From the NCBI GenBank assembly GCA_964503315.1, contig CAZCZL010000002.1, forward strand, positions 124,001-188,000: a stretch of 64,000 bases of DNA, written 5' to 3'. A model generated the notes under the pieces. The model had not been told where the DNA came from. It was given only the letters and a program-made list of their open reading frames with translations, and made no database searches. The DNA is from FEB-12 sp964503315. GTDB taxonomy: Bacteria > Zixibacteria > MSB-5A5 > GN15 > FEB-12. Below, in pieces: positions 24,739 through 33,655 of the stretch. Numbering within the stretch: position 1 is the first letter of the stretch; every line of letters begins with the position of its first letter. The position numbers were made by a program, and so were the translations under genes.

Positions 24739-26916
24739 ATGTTTCGTTCACTGTTCTGCGTGCTCGGCATTCTCTGCCTCATCCCCGTCTCCTCGGCCGC
24801 TCCACTGACGAGCAAACAATTCCGCGAGGATTATGCGTCGCTAACCAAACTGGTCAATGACCGCTCGGGTGACCTTGTCGAGGTCGACAGCTTTACCTAT
24901 ACCAAGGATGTCGCGACGTTTCGCTTCGGCCCCGGCACATTTCTCCTGCAACGTCCCGTCAACAACCGGCCAACCGTCGCTGTATTTGTCGGGACGGCCC
25001 ATGTCCATATAGATATCCCTGTCGCTCCAGAGCGGCACAACCTCTACGCCATGTACCGCGACACCGTGATCGATAAGGATGTCACTGTCTGCTTTATCCG
25101 GATGGCCGATGATCTGGACCTTCGCCTCAAAGAACGTTTCAAGCCGACCAGAGGACAGATGGCGGTGGCTGATTTTGAAAAGGTCCGTAATGTGAAGGCT
25201 GAATACTATTTCAAACCGACGCGCTACCATGCGTGGGATAATCTGGTCCAATTGCTCACGTCCGCATACGAGCGCAATGCCGACGGGTATTTCTGGGCGA
25301 GTTTCGATCACACTTTCTTTTCCTTTGACCCGAATTGTCCGGAAGAGATCTCGATCGGACATGCCCGCAATCCTGATATCGCGATGACCGACGCGCTGGT
25401 GTCCTTTCAGCGCCAAGAGCGGAACCGGTACGGCTTGCGGCAGATCTCACAGATCGATTTCCCTCTGCAAATGAGACGCGTAGATGCCACGCTGGAGTTG
25501 TCCGGCGCCGATGGCTGGCGAATCGACAGAGCAGAAATATCCACGACACTGAAGGTCAATCGCGATTCGGTCCGTTTCCCCGGACTTTTTATGGATCGCC
25601 GGTTTGACCCGGATTCGATCTTCGTGAATGGCGTCAGGACCGAGTGGTTTCGCCGGAAGGATTTCTACCATCTCCTCCTGCTGACCCCGGACTATGTCCA
25701 CAAGGGCGACACGCTCAATGTCGCGATCTGGTACTCCAATGGTGGATCCGACTACTATTCGCTACTCCCCTGGCTGGAAGGCGACGAACCTCTGGATCGT
25801 TCGCTCCGTCTGGTCTTCCCTCCGGGTTACAACTACGCGCTACCAATGGCTGGAGCAATTGAGGACTGCGGGGATGGGCGCCATCAATGCACGGCCGGAA
25901 GATTCTACGGGAGCGATCTGGGATTCCGCCCTATGGTGGCCAATTACGATACGACCATTGTGGATATCGATTCTTTGCTGCTGCTGAAGTTCATCTCCAA
26001 CGACTACGGGGATATCGTCAAAGAGAAGCCGTATCAGGATAAAGTGACGAACTGCTTCCGCTTCTTTATGGATATGTTCGGAAATCCATCCGACCTGACG
26101 GAAGTGTACATATTCCCTGGAGGGGATGCATCGGATCCGGGCCTGCTGAATATTCCTCCAGTCAAGGGTAACCTTGAAATGGGAGGATTTCAGCGAATCG
26201 CCAGCGAGCGCGTGGCCAGTCAGTGGGTCGGCCCGACAGCGCAGCCTGCCTCATATCGGGAATACTGGATGCCGACGGCAATCTCGGTCTATCTTGGCCT
26301 GATGTATGTGGAGAAGAATACCGGCACAAACGCGATGTATACGAATCTGAAGCAATGGAAGATAGAGATCGAGGAAGCCATCGAACGGGATGAGGATATT
26401 CCTTTGTCTTCCGGCATACGCGGTGACGCGGGACGCGCAGTCGGAAAAGGCGTCTGGATGCTACACATGTTGCGCATTCTGATGCGCGACCTGGAGCACG
26501 GTAGCGATGATCTGTTCCTGGGGTTCCTCCGCGATATCATTATGCAGGTGAACCATCGCAAATTCAGCAACTACGATTTTTGCGCGCTGGCTGAATCCCA
26601 CACCGGTATCAAGCTGGATTGGTTTTTCAATCAATGGCTCTATGGGCGTGGACTCCCGGTGTTCACTAGCGCCTACACGATCGCGTCCGAGCCGGATGGT
26701 CACTACATTAACCTGAAGGTTGAAACAGCCGGCGTGCCGCCGGATGCGGCGTTCCCGGTGCTCTTCAGGATCATAGTTCCTGAGGGAGCGATCTTCGCTC
26801 GCAAAGCGATCGCTGGACAGCAGACGGACTACAAGCTGGGGCCGTTCCAGTCGCAGCCACAGGGGCTAATATTCAACGAGTACGAGAGTATTCTCTGCCA
26901 GAAGCGGATGAAGTGA
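24739..26916 (+). CDS. Secreted M1-peptidase-fold protein with lost catalytic site
   Basis: A 725-residue exported protein. The start at 24739 has a GGAGAAGG site and gives the signal peptide MFRSLFCVLGILCLIPVSSA. The architecture follows M1 aminopeptidases: an N-terminal beta region, a GNLEMGGF segment where the exopeptidase GAMEN motif would be, then the active-site helix. The expected HExxH-QW helix reads ERVASQWVG, and the third ligand position about 18 residues on (MPTAIS instead of NEGFA) is also changed. All zinc ligands and the general base are missing, so it should be a non-peptidase binding or scaffold protein. It is one of the few plus-strand genes. Confidence 0.8.
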   Translation: MFRSLFCVLGILCLIPVSSAAPLTSKQFREDYASLTKLVNDRSGDLVEVDSFTYTKDVATFRFGPGTFLLQRPVNNRPTVAVFVGTAHVHIDIPVAPERHNLYAMYRDTVIDKDVTVCFIRMADDLDLRLKERFKPTRGQMAVADFEKVRNVKAEYYFKPTRYHAWDNLVQLLTSAYERNADGYFWASFDHTFFSFDPNCPEEISIGHARNPDIAMTDALVSFQRQERNRYGLRQISQIDFPLQMRRVDATLELSGADGWRIDRAEISTTLKVNRDSVRFPGLFMDRRFDPDSIFVNGVRTEWFRRKDFYHLLLLTPDYVHKGDTLNVAIWYSNGGSDYYSLLPWLEGDEPLDRSLRLVFPPGYNYALPMAGAIEDCGDGRHQCTAGRFYGSDLGFRPMVANYDTTIVDIDSLLLLKFISNDYGDIVKEKPYQDKVTNCFRFFMDMFGNPSDLTEVYIFPGGDASDPGLLNIPPVKGNLEMGGFQRIASERVASQWVGPTAQPASYREYWMPTAISVYLGLMYVEKNTGTNAMYTNLKQWKIEIEEAIERDEDIPLSSGIRGDAGRAVGKGVWMLHMLRILMRDLEHGSDDLFLGFLRDIIMQVNHRKFSNYDFCALAESHTGIKLDWFFNQWLYGRGLPVFTSAYTIASEPDGHYINLKVETAGVPPDAAFPVLFRIIVPEGAIFARKAIAGQQTDYKLGPFQSQPQGLIFNEYESILCQKRMK

Positions 26917-26923
26917 CGCGGAA

Positions 26924-27415
26924 CTAGTCCGCTTCTTTCAGCAGGTCATCCAGATCCAATACATCAGTGACCATCGCATAACTGCCATCGGGGTTGGTCG
27001 GCCATTCATCGCGTGGCCGGTCCCGGTATATCTCGATGCCGTTGTGGTCCGGGTCATGGAAATAGATCGCTTCGCTGACGCCATGGTCCGCTGCGCCATC
27101 AATCGGCCAGCCGGACTCCAGTAATCGAAGAAGCGATTTGGCCAGAGCCTTGCGCGAGGGGAGGAGAATTGCGAAATGATACAGTCCAGTGGTCCCACGC
27201 GGAGGTGGTGAGCCGTTCTTAGATTCCCAGACATTGAGCCCGATATGGTGATGGTATCCGCCGGCTGAGAGGAATGCGGCGGAGTTCCCCATGCGGGCGA
27301 CTACTTCGAACCCAAGAGTCTCTGTATAGAATTTGATGGCTCGATCAAGGTCGGCCACTTTCAAGTGAACATGGCCAATGGTCGTGCCCGGATCTATGGT
27401 TTGCGTCTTCTTCAT
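26924..27415 (-). CDS. VOC/glyoxalase-family protein (CatE-like dioxygenase)
   Basis: A 163-residue vicinal-oxygen-chelate protein. Two VOC modules are seen: IGHVHLKVADLDRAIKFYTE with LGFEVVARM, then GLYHFAILLPSRKALAKSLL with YFHDPDHNGIEIYRDR. The metal-binding residues (His in GHVHL, His in LYHFA, Glu in GIEIY) are kept. This is the arrangement of extradiol dioxygenase-like or glyoxalase-like enzymes. The substrate cannot be told. The start at 27415 matches family length. It converges on the M1-fold gene with only seven bases between the stops. Confidence 0.85.
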   Translation of the reverse strand: MKKTQTIDPGTTIGHVHLKVADLDRAIKFYTETLGFEVVARMGNSAAFLSAGGYHHHIGLNVWESKNGSPPPRGTTGLYHFAILLPSRKALAKSLLRLLESGWPIDGAADHGVSEAIYFHDPDHNGIEIYRDRPRDEWPTNPDGSYAMVTDVLDLDDLLKEAD

Positions 27416-27495
27416 GATTAGAAGAACAATACATTTTTTGTCTTGTTCACTGTCCTCAATATCAGAAAACAACACCAATCATGGACTGAATAGTC

Positions 27496-27523
27496 TTGAC
27501 TTTGGCAGAAACATTGCTATTTT
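27496..27523 (+). promoter_or_regulatory. Promoter upstream of multihaem cytochrome (sigma70 box overlapped by sigma54-like box)
   Basis: On the plus strand TTGACT and TATTTT are spaced by 16 bases. Inside it, TGGCAGAAACATTGCT (27503-27518) fits the -24/-12 sigma54 pattern, with ten bases between the GG and GC pairs. The cytochrome ATG lies about 180 bases downstream. Which sigma factor uses the site cannot be settled from sequence. Confidence 0.45.
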
Positions 27524-27702
27524 AGTCCAATAAGATCGTGACGGCTGGAAAACGGAATTACCCGCCACCTCATACCCTGATGCATTTCGCTCTCTTGAGT
27601 TGATGCTGCAAGGGTTTACAAAAAAAGCGAAAGAGAATAATTAGCAGGGTGTTGCACACCTTCGCGGGGTATGTGCATCGCAATTGAAACCGGAGTAATA
27701 AT

Positions 27703-28833
27703 ATGTCCAATCGTCTACTTGTCCTGGCTTTGATGGCGATTTCCATTTTTCCCGCGTCGCGCGCAATAGCTGGAGATCCAGAGGATCTCGGCACCGGCAG
27801 AAGCTACATCCATCCCTCCGGCGGGGTAAATCTTCCTCGTGCAGCGGCCGCTATTCAAGCGCCCATGGCCGGTGAGACTTTCCACAACGGCAACAATCTG
27901 CTCTGCTCTTATTGCCACGTCATGCATGCCAGCGCGCAGCACCCACAGGAGAATGGAACGGAGCCTGACCCATTTGGTGGATTTCCGCAGACCTTCACTC
28001 CGGCATGGAGACTGCTCAAGGCGACCGATCCGGTCGCTCTCTGTCTGATCTGCCACGACAATAAAGCAGGCATACCAGACGTAGTCGGCACGGACGTCAA
28101 TGGATTGGTAGACCGTTCAGCAGGCCATTTTGCGGGTCCCGGAGAAAACAACCCGCGCGGTCACAAGTTGGATTACGGGCTGAAGACGGACGACTGGGAG
28201 CTTTGCATGCGTTGTCATTTTGGTGGTACGTTTGCGACCGCGAGTGTTACCTGCCTTGATTGCCACAATCCGCACGGCAACGGGCGTCCCCGTAATCTGC
28301 AGTGGGCGTCGTATCCCGGCGGAGAGCCGCAGTTCGGTCTATTTGAAAGTCCAGGGGCGTCGGAAATGGCAAGGTATGAAGCCGCCAATGTTGCTTATGG
28401 CACGGATAACTCGTCCACGCTTCGAGAAGTCTCGAACATGTGCATAGATTGCCATCATGTCTTCAGTGGAACATCATATACAAACCCGGATGGCAATTCT
28501 GTCCACTCGCTTCACCCCACCTATGATTCCGAGCGCAATTCGCGCAACAATATCGCGCAGGGTGTGGATGAAGAGACAACCGCGCCAGATCATTGGACAG
28601 CAGGCACCGGCGCTGGATTCCAGATGACCAATCGACTGCGTTTCGTGCAGGATGGCGGCACAGACTTTTTGACGTGCACCCAAGTTGATCCCGCGACCAA
28701 TGGCGTCTTCTGTTTGTCTTGCCACAAGGCTCACGGTGGCAATCGCGCTTATGGCCTCACCTGGTCGCCATCGGTTGTGTCAGGGATCAACGGCGAGGGA
28801 TGCGATCAGTGTCATGATAGAGCGGGACAATAA
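27703..28833 (+). CDS. Periplasmic seven-haem c-type cytochrome
   Basis: A 376-residue exported protein with signal peptide MSNRLLVLALMAISIFPASRA and a GGAG site seven bases before the ATG. Seven CxxCH haem-binding motifs are present in order: CSYCH, CLICH, CMRCH, CLDCH, CIDCH, CLSCH and CDQCH. Two are followed by doubled-CxxCH-type patterns (HNPHGNGRP, HKAHGGNRA). No membrane anchor is seen beyond the signal peptide. It is a probable periplasmic electron carrier, which suggests anaerobic or extracellular respiration. It has no cytochrome or oxidoreductase neighbour except the 4Fe-4S membrane protein 3 kb away. Confidence 0.92.
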   Translation: MSNRLLVLALMAISIFPASRAIAGDPEDLGTGRSYIHPSGGVNLPRAAAAIQAPMAGETFHNGNNLLCSYCHVMHASAQHPQENGTEPDPFGGFPQTFTPAWRLLKATDPVALCLICHDNKAGIPDVVGTDVNGLVDRSAGHFAGPGENNPRGHKLDYGLKTDDWELCMRCHFGGTFATASVTCLDCHNPHGNGRPRNLQWASYPGGEPQFGLFESPGASEMARYEAANVAYGTDNSSTLREVSNMCIDCHHVFSGTSYTNPDGNSVHSLHPTYDSERNSRNNIAQGVDEETTAPDHWTAGTGAGFQMTNRLRFVQDGGTDFLTCTQVDPATNGVFCLSCHKAHGGNRAYGLTWSPSVVSGINGEGCDQCHDRAGQ

Positions 28834-28867
28834 GCTCGTTTGACGAACCATCTAACGTAAATAAACA

Positions 28868-28910
28868 AAGGCAGGTGTCAATCGAGTCGTCCAACGATTG
28901 ACCCTGCCTT
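28868..28910. terminator. Strong hairpin terminator between cytochrome and rny
   Basis: AAGGCAGG-T-GTCAATCG pairs with CGATTGAC-CCTGCCTT around a ten-base loop, giving a 16-bp stem with one bulge. The minus side is followed by TTTGTTTATTTA, so it ends rny transcription and probably also the convergent cytochrome message. Confidence 0.8.
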
Positions 28911-28951
28911 ATACTATCTGCCGCCTTCGCGGAACTGCCATCTAAATCAAT

Positions 28952-30517
28952 CTATTTCGCGTACTCCGTCGAACGCGTCTCGCGAATAACCGTCACCTTG
29001 ATCTGGCCGGGATACTGCATCTCTGACTCGATCTTGGACGCGATATCCGAAGCAAGCACCTGACTCGCCAGATCATCGATCTGCCCATGCTCAACGATAA
29101 CACGGATCTCACGACCTGCCTGAATCGCATACGCTTTCTGTACGCCGCGGAAGCTGTCGGCCAACGCTTCAAGCTGCTGCAGACGTTTGACGTAAGCTTC
29201 GAGTGGTTCGCGCCGCGCTCCCGGACGTGCGCCGGAGATGGCGTCAGCGGCCTGCACCAATACCGGATATGGCCCAAGCATTGGCACATCGCCGTGATGC
29301 GACTCAATCGCGTTGATCACCGCCTCGTTCTCTTTATAACGACGGACGAAATCAGCACCGATCTGAGTATGAGTACCTTCGGTCTCGCGGTCGATCGCTT
29401 TGCCGACGTCATGCAGTAGTCCACATCGTTTTGCCAAAGGCGCGTCCAACTCAAGTTCCGCTGCCATCAGTCCGCAGATCATGGCGACTTCCTTTGAGTG
29501 CGCAAGGACATTCTGCCCATACGACGTACGGTAATTCAGTTTACCTAGCTGACGAATGATATCCGGATGAAGCCCGTGAACGCCCAACTCGAAACAGGCC
29601 TGCTCGCCGGCCTCGCGGACGATCACCTCCATCTCTTTCTTGGTTTTTTCCACGACCTCTTCGATTCGGGTCGGGTGGATACGGCCGTCGGTCACCAGTT
29701 TTTCCAGCGACATACGGGCGATCTCGCGGCGGACGGGGTCATAACCTGAAAGGATGACTGCTTCAGGGGTGTCATCGACGATAACATCAACACCAGTGCA
29801 GGTCTCGAAGGCCCGTATATTGCGCCCTTCGCGACCGATGATGCGCCCCTTCATCTCATCAGTCGGGAGATTAACCACCGATACCGTCGATTCGACCGTG
29901 TGGTCGGCCGCGCAACGGTAGATGGATGAGAGGATGATCTCTTTGGCGTCTTTCTCGGCGTTCTGCTCAGCTTGTTCGCGGATCTCTTTGATCATCGCGG
30001 CGGCTTCCAGTTTTGCCTCGCCAATCATGTTATCCATGAGTTGCCGTTTGGCTTCTTCGGGCGACATCTGGGCGATCTTCTGGAGACGTTCATTCTGCTG
30101 GGTGATGATCTGTTCGAGTTCTGATTCGCGCAACGTAATGCCGCGCTCACGCCCCTGCAGGTTCTTGTCGCGGTTGGCCAGGTCGCGGTCGCGAGCTTCG
30201 GCCGACTCGACTTTTTTCTGCAGTTGGAAATCCCGGTCATCGAGCCGTTTTTCCTGTTTCTCGACCTCCCGGCGGCGCTCCTCGATCTCTTTTTCGTAGG
30301 TCCCTTTGACCTTCAACCACTCTTCGCGCGCCTCGAGGGTGGCTTCCTTTTTCTTTATCTGCGCTTCTTTTTCGGCCTCGGCGATGATACGGGCGGCTTG
30401 CGAGCGTGATGAGCTGACGCTCTTCTCGCCGATACGGTGGGCCAGAAACCAGGCCACCACAAAAGCCACCGCGCCGACCACCAGGGCGACCACGATAGTT
30501 ACGACTGAAATGTTCAC
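28952..30517 (-). CDS. rny: Ribonuclease Y
   Basis: A 521-residue membrane-anchored endoribonuclease that starts mRNA decay. It has one N-terminal membrane helix (about residues 5-24), a long charged coiled coil (about 30-200), a KH RNA-binding domain (TDEMKGRIIGREGRNIRAFE) and an HD domain with the metal motif GLLHDVGKAIDRE. The start is GTG with a GGAGG site. It follows zapA, a common arrangement. Its usual partner ymdB is displaced by about 8 kb. Confidence 0.97.
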   Translation of the reverse strand: MNISVVTIVVALVVGAVAFVVAWFLAHRIGEKSVSSSRSQAARIIAEAEKEAQIKKKEATLEAREEWLKVKGTYEKEIEERRREVEKQEKRLDDRDFQLQKKVESAEARDRDLANRDKNLQGRERGITLRESELEQIITQQNERLQKIAQMSPEEAKRQLMDNMIGEAKLEAAAMIKEIREQAEQNAEKDAKEIILSSIYRCAADHTVESTVSVVNLPTDEMKGRIIGREGRNIRAFETCTGVDVIVDDTPEAVILSGYDPVRREIARMSLEKLVTDGRIHPTRIEEVVEKTKKEMEVIVREAGEQACFELGVHGLHPDIIRQLGKLNYRTSYGQNVLAHSKEVAMICGLMAAELELDAPLAKRCGLLHDVGKAIDRETEGTHTQIGADFVRRYKENEAVINAIESHHGDVPMLGPYPVLVQAADAISGARPGARREPLEAYVKRLQQLEALADSFRGVQKAYAIQAGREIRVIVEHGQIDDLASQVLASDIASKIESEMQYPGQIKVTVIRETRSTEYAK

Positions 30518-30610
30518 GTGAACCTCCCACCCGCCGTCACGACGGATGAACTCTATGTCTAATAGAAAAGGAGTAGGACGGGGAATGTCTGAAAGAAAGT
30601 GCGCAGCCGA

Positions 30611-30928
30611 TCACCGGGTGGGTTTGCCGCTCTCATCGAGAGCCATATCCAACCGGTTCATCAGCGTGTCGACGTAGCTGGTCTGGTCATCCTTCAGGTC
30701 CTTCAATTGATCACGCATTTCCAGAAGTTCGGACGCGAGTGTTAGAGCGGTCAAGATCGCGACCTTGTCTTTAGCCTTGGAACGGCTCACTCGCGCGACT
30801 TCCTTCATCATCGTATCAACGAATTCGGCGACCCGCGTAATGTGAGCTGGATCGCCGCTACCCGTAATAGGATATTCTTCGCCAAATATTTTGACTGTAA
30901 CCTTATTTTCAGCTATAGCGTCAGACAT
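30611..30928 (-). CDS. zapA: Cell division protein ZapA
   Basis: A 105-residue cytoplasmic protein that binds FtsZ and bundles its filaments. The N-terminal strand-helix part (VTVKIFGEEYPITG) and the C-terminal coiled coil (ILTALTLASELLEMRDQLKD) match ZapA. It lies between the ZapB-like gene and rny. Confidence 0.92.
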   Translation of the reverse strand: MSDAIAENKVTVKIFGEEYPITGSGDPAHITRVAEFVDTMMKEVARVSRSKAKDKVAILTALTLASELLEMRDQLKDLKDDQTSYVDTLMNRLDMALDESGKPTR

Positions 30929-31023
30929 GCAGTGTACGCACTTACGATGGTTGTATTTCCTGTCCTATCCGACTATCCTGCAGATTGTTATACCAAACAG
31001 GACCAGGAATGTCAATAAAAAAG

Positions 31024-31266
31024 TTAGCGTGTAAGCCCTTCCAGCTCTTCCACATGGGCCAAAACCGCGGTCAGCCGGCTCTTGATCTGGTCGGACTGGT
31101 CGTTTTGCTGTGCCCTGAGCCGTGAAACCTCGGTCTGCAGGCGGGTCAATTCGGCGCGCAACCGCGTGTTTTCCCGGCTTTGCTCATGATTGTCGGTTTT
31201 CAGTTTCTCAACCAGTTCAAGTAGCTTCTCAAACTTGGTTGTCAGTTGTTCAAGTTTGTCCGCCAT
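31024..31266 (-). CDS. Short coiled-coil protein, ZapB-like
   Basis: An 80-residue protein that is almost entirely one coiled coil with leucine heptads (LEQLTTKFEKLLELVEKLK, LRAELTRLQTEVSRLRAQ). Length, composition and position directly before zapA suggest a ZapB-type division factor, but coiled coils carry little family signal. It starts two bases after the pheT stop is passed in the reverse direction, so it is the next gene after pheT in the same operon. Confidence 0.75.
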   Translation of the reverse strand: MADKLEQLTTKFEKLLELVEKLKTDNHEQSRENTRLRAELTRLQTEVSRLRAQQNDQSDQIKSRLTAVLAHVEELEGLTR

Positions 31267-31267
31267 G

Positions 31268-33652
31268 TTACTTCTCCCGAATATCGGCCCTAAACTCGTC
31301 CTTCAAAGCGCTGATGATAGCCTGTTGTACCTTATCAACTTCTTCACTCGACAAAGACCCTTCGAGCGAACGATAAACGATAGATATACCAACCGACTTC
31401 TTACCCGATTCTATCTGTTTCCCGGCGTAGACATCGAAAACAGTGACTGACTCCGCGATGCCGCCAGCAATCGCTTTGATCCTGTCAACCATATCTCCCA
31501 CCCGTACAGCCTGTTCTACAACGATGGCCAGATCACGCGGAGCGGCGGGATAGATCGGCAACGGCGAGAATTTACCCAGTGCCCGGCTGAATCCCATCAT
31601 GGCCGACAATGAGAACTCGCCCACAAAGAACTCCTGGCGAATGTCGAACCTCTTCCCCAACGCATCCGTCAGCTTTCCGCACGTCCCGATAGTATGACCA
31701 TTGGCCACGACCTCGAAGGAGATGTCCCCCTCATAGTAAGGCATAGATACCGCCGAAAAACTGATAGCAGGGAAATGGAAATGTGCCGCCAATCGCTCGA
31801 TCGCCGCCTTCAGATCGTAGAAATCGACCGGGCGGGCTTTGTCTCGCCAATTTGCCGGCGAGTTGCCGGACACCGCAAGCGACAGCCGTTCTTCCTCTCG
31901 CCAGTCGGAACTTTCCGAGGGTGGGAAATAGGCACGACCGAGTTCGAAGAGCCGAAGGTCGGTAAGGCGATGCGAAATATTGTGCGAGGCAATGCCGAGC
32001 ATACTCGGCAGAAGGGTATTCCGCATGATCGACAGGTCATCCGAGACCGGGTTTGAGATCTTCACCTGCGGCATTCCGGGCAAAAGTTGCTCACACAAAC
32101 GACCGTCCGCCAATCCGTGCCCGAGTATCTCGTCGAAACCGATGCCTGTAAGAAGTCGACGAATTTCATTTTCGTAGACGTCTTCGCGATTCGACGGACT
32201 GTACAGCGGCCCCTTATTCTCGATGGCATCGGGTATGTTTCCCCAGCCCTCGATTCGGGCAACTTCTTCAATCAAGTCGATCTCTCGGTCGATGTCGGAA
32301 CGGAAGGTCGGCACAGACACTTCTATCGGATTTTCACCGGTCGCATCAAATTCAAGTCCGCTCAGAATCTCTTTCATGCGGGAAGTCGACATCTCCTTCC
32401 CCATGATTGCGCAGCATCGCGATGGCCGGAGACTGATCTTTTTCGGTTCGATCTGCAGGGGATAACAGTCAACTATTCCAGACAAAACCTGGCCGCCGCA
32501 GACATCCTGGAAAAGCGCGGACGCCCGGTCAATCGCGTACGGCACGATATTAGGATCGACGCCACGTTCGAACCGTGCGGATGCATCAGTCACCATGCCG
32601 AGTTCTTTCCGACCTCGGCGTGTAATGACCGCGTTGAAGTGAGCCGCTTCCAGCAACAGAGTGGTCGTTTTTTCAGTCACTTCCGAGTGCAGGCCGCCCA
32701 TGACCCCGGCCACCGCCACAGGATCCTTCCCATTGGTGATCATCAGTACCTGCGACGATAGCGTGCGCTCCTGCCCATCAAGCGTCACAAACTTCTCTTT
32801 ATCTTTAGCGCGACGAACAACCACTTCATGTGAACCGAACTGATCGAGGTCGAACGCGTGGAGTGGATTGCCACATTCCAACATCACCAGATTGGTGATA
32901 TCGACGACATTGGATATAGGTCTAATACCCGCGGTCAGTAGTTTCTTCTTTATCCACCAGGGAGATGGTCCAACTTTGACGTTCCGAATCACTCGCGCGG
33001 CATAGCGCGGGCAACCGACCAGATCCTCGCTGGTGACTTTTATAACCGATGACGCCTTCTCTGAGATCTCTTTGAGCCTGATCTCCGGTCTGCGCAGTTT
33101 CACCCCGCCAAGGGCGGCCAGATCCCGCGCAATTCCGAACGCGGACCAAGCGTCGCCGCGATTAGGCGTCAATTCGAATCCCAGTATATAGTCATCATAG
33201 TCGAGGTACTCCTTGAGCGAAGTACCCACAGGCGCGTCCGGATCGAGAACCATAATACCGGCATGGTCATTGGAGATACCCAATTCATCTTCGGCGCAGA
33301 TCATGCCGAACGACTCGACACCGCGAATCTTGGCCTGCTTGATCTCAAGCCCGCCATTGACCTTTGCTCCGACCAGCGCGACCGGGACTTTCTGGCCGAC
33401 CGCGACATTTGGCGCGCCGCATATGATCTGCAGTTTTTCTTGGCCAACATTGACGAGTGTGCGCCGTATCTTGGAAGCTCCTTCGACTGGATGCACCTCC
33501 AAGACCTCACCCACCACGACCTTATCAAGATATTGGGCCGTTGGTGTGATCTCCTCGTTGGCAATACCGCACAGCGTGAGGCGGTCGGCCATTTCTTCCG
33601 GCGACCAATTCAAGCCGGTTAGTTCCTTGAGCCAAAGATAGGATATCTGCAT
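31268..33652 (-). CDS. pheT: Phenylalanyl-tRNA synthetase beta subunit
   Basis: A 794-residue beta chain of the alpha2-beta2 enzyme that charges tRNA-Phe. In order it has an N-terminal module, the tRNA-binding EMAP domain (about 40-150, VVVGEVLEVHPVEG), the B3/B4 editing domain, the B5 domain and a C-terminal anticodon-binding FDX-ACB domain (FSPLPIYPAAPRDLAIVVEQ). Full family length. It starts three bases after the pheS stop. Confidence 0.97.
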   Translation of the reverse strand: MQISYLWLKELTGLNWSPEEMADRLTLCGIANEEITPTAQYLDKVVVGEVLEVHPVEGASKIRRTLVNVGQEKLQIICGAPNVAVGQKVPVALVGAKVNGGLEIKQAKIRGVESFGMICAEDELGISNDHAGIMVLDPDAPVGTSLKEYLDYDDYILGFELTPNRGDAWSAFGIARDLAALGGVKLRRPEIRLKEISEKASSVIKVTSEDLVGCPRYAARVIRNVKVGPSPWWIKKKLLTAGIRPISNVVDITNLVMLECGNPLHAFDLDQFGSHEVVVRRAKDKEKFVTLDGQERTLSSQVLMITNGKDPVAVAGVMGGLHSEVTEKTTTLLLEAAHFNAVITRRGRKELGMVTDASARFERGVDPNIVPYAIDRASALFQDVCGGQVLSGIVDCYPLQIEPKKISLRPSRCCAIMGKEMSTSRMKEILSGLEFDATGENPIEVSVPTFRSDIDREIDLIEEVARIEGWGNIPDAIENKGPLYSPSNREDVYENEIRRLLTGIGFDEILGHGLADGRLCEQLLPGMPQVKISNPVSDDLSIMRNTLLPSMLGIASHNISHRLTDLRLFELGRAYFPPSESSDWREEERLSLAVSGNSPANWRDKARPVDFYDLKAAIERLAAHFHFPAISFSAVSMPYYEGDISFEVVANGHTIGTCGKLTDALGKRFDIRQEFFVGEFSLSAMMGFSRALGKFSPLPIYPAAPRDLAIVVEQAVRVGDMVDRIKAIAGGIAESVTVFDVYAGKQIESGKKSVGISIVYRSLEGSLSSEEVDKVQQAIISALKDEFRADIREK

Positions 33653-33655
33653 GGT

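Noticed and set aside
27524..27702. Possible cyclic di-GMP riboswitch in the long cytochrome leader
   Set aside because: The conserved GEMM core and tetraloop receptor could not be found; no stable multi-stem fold was seen by eye.
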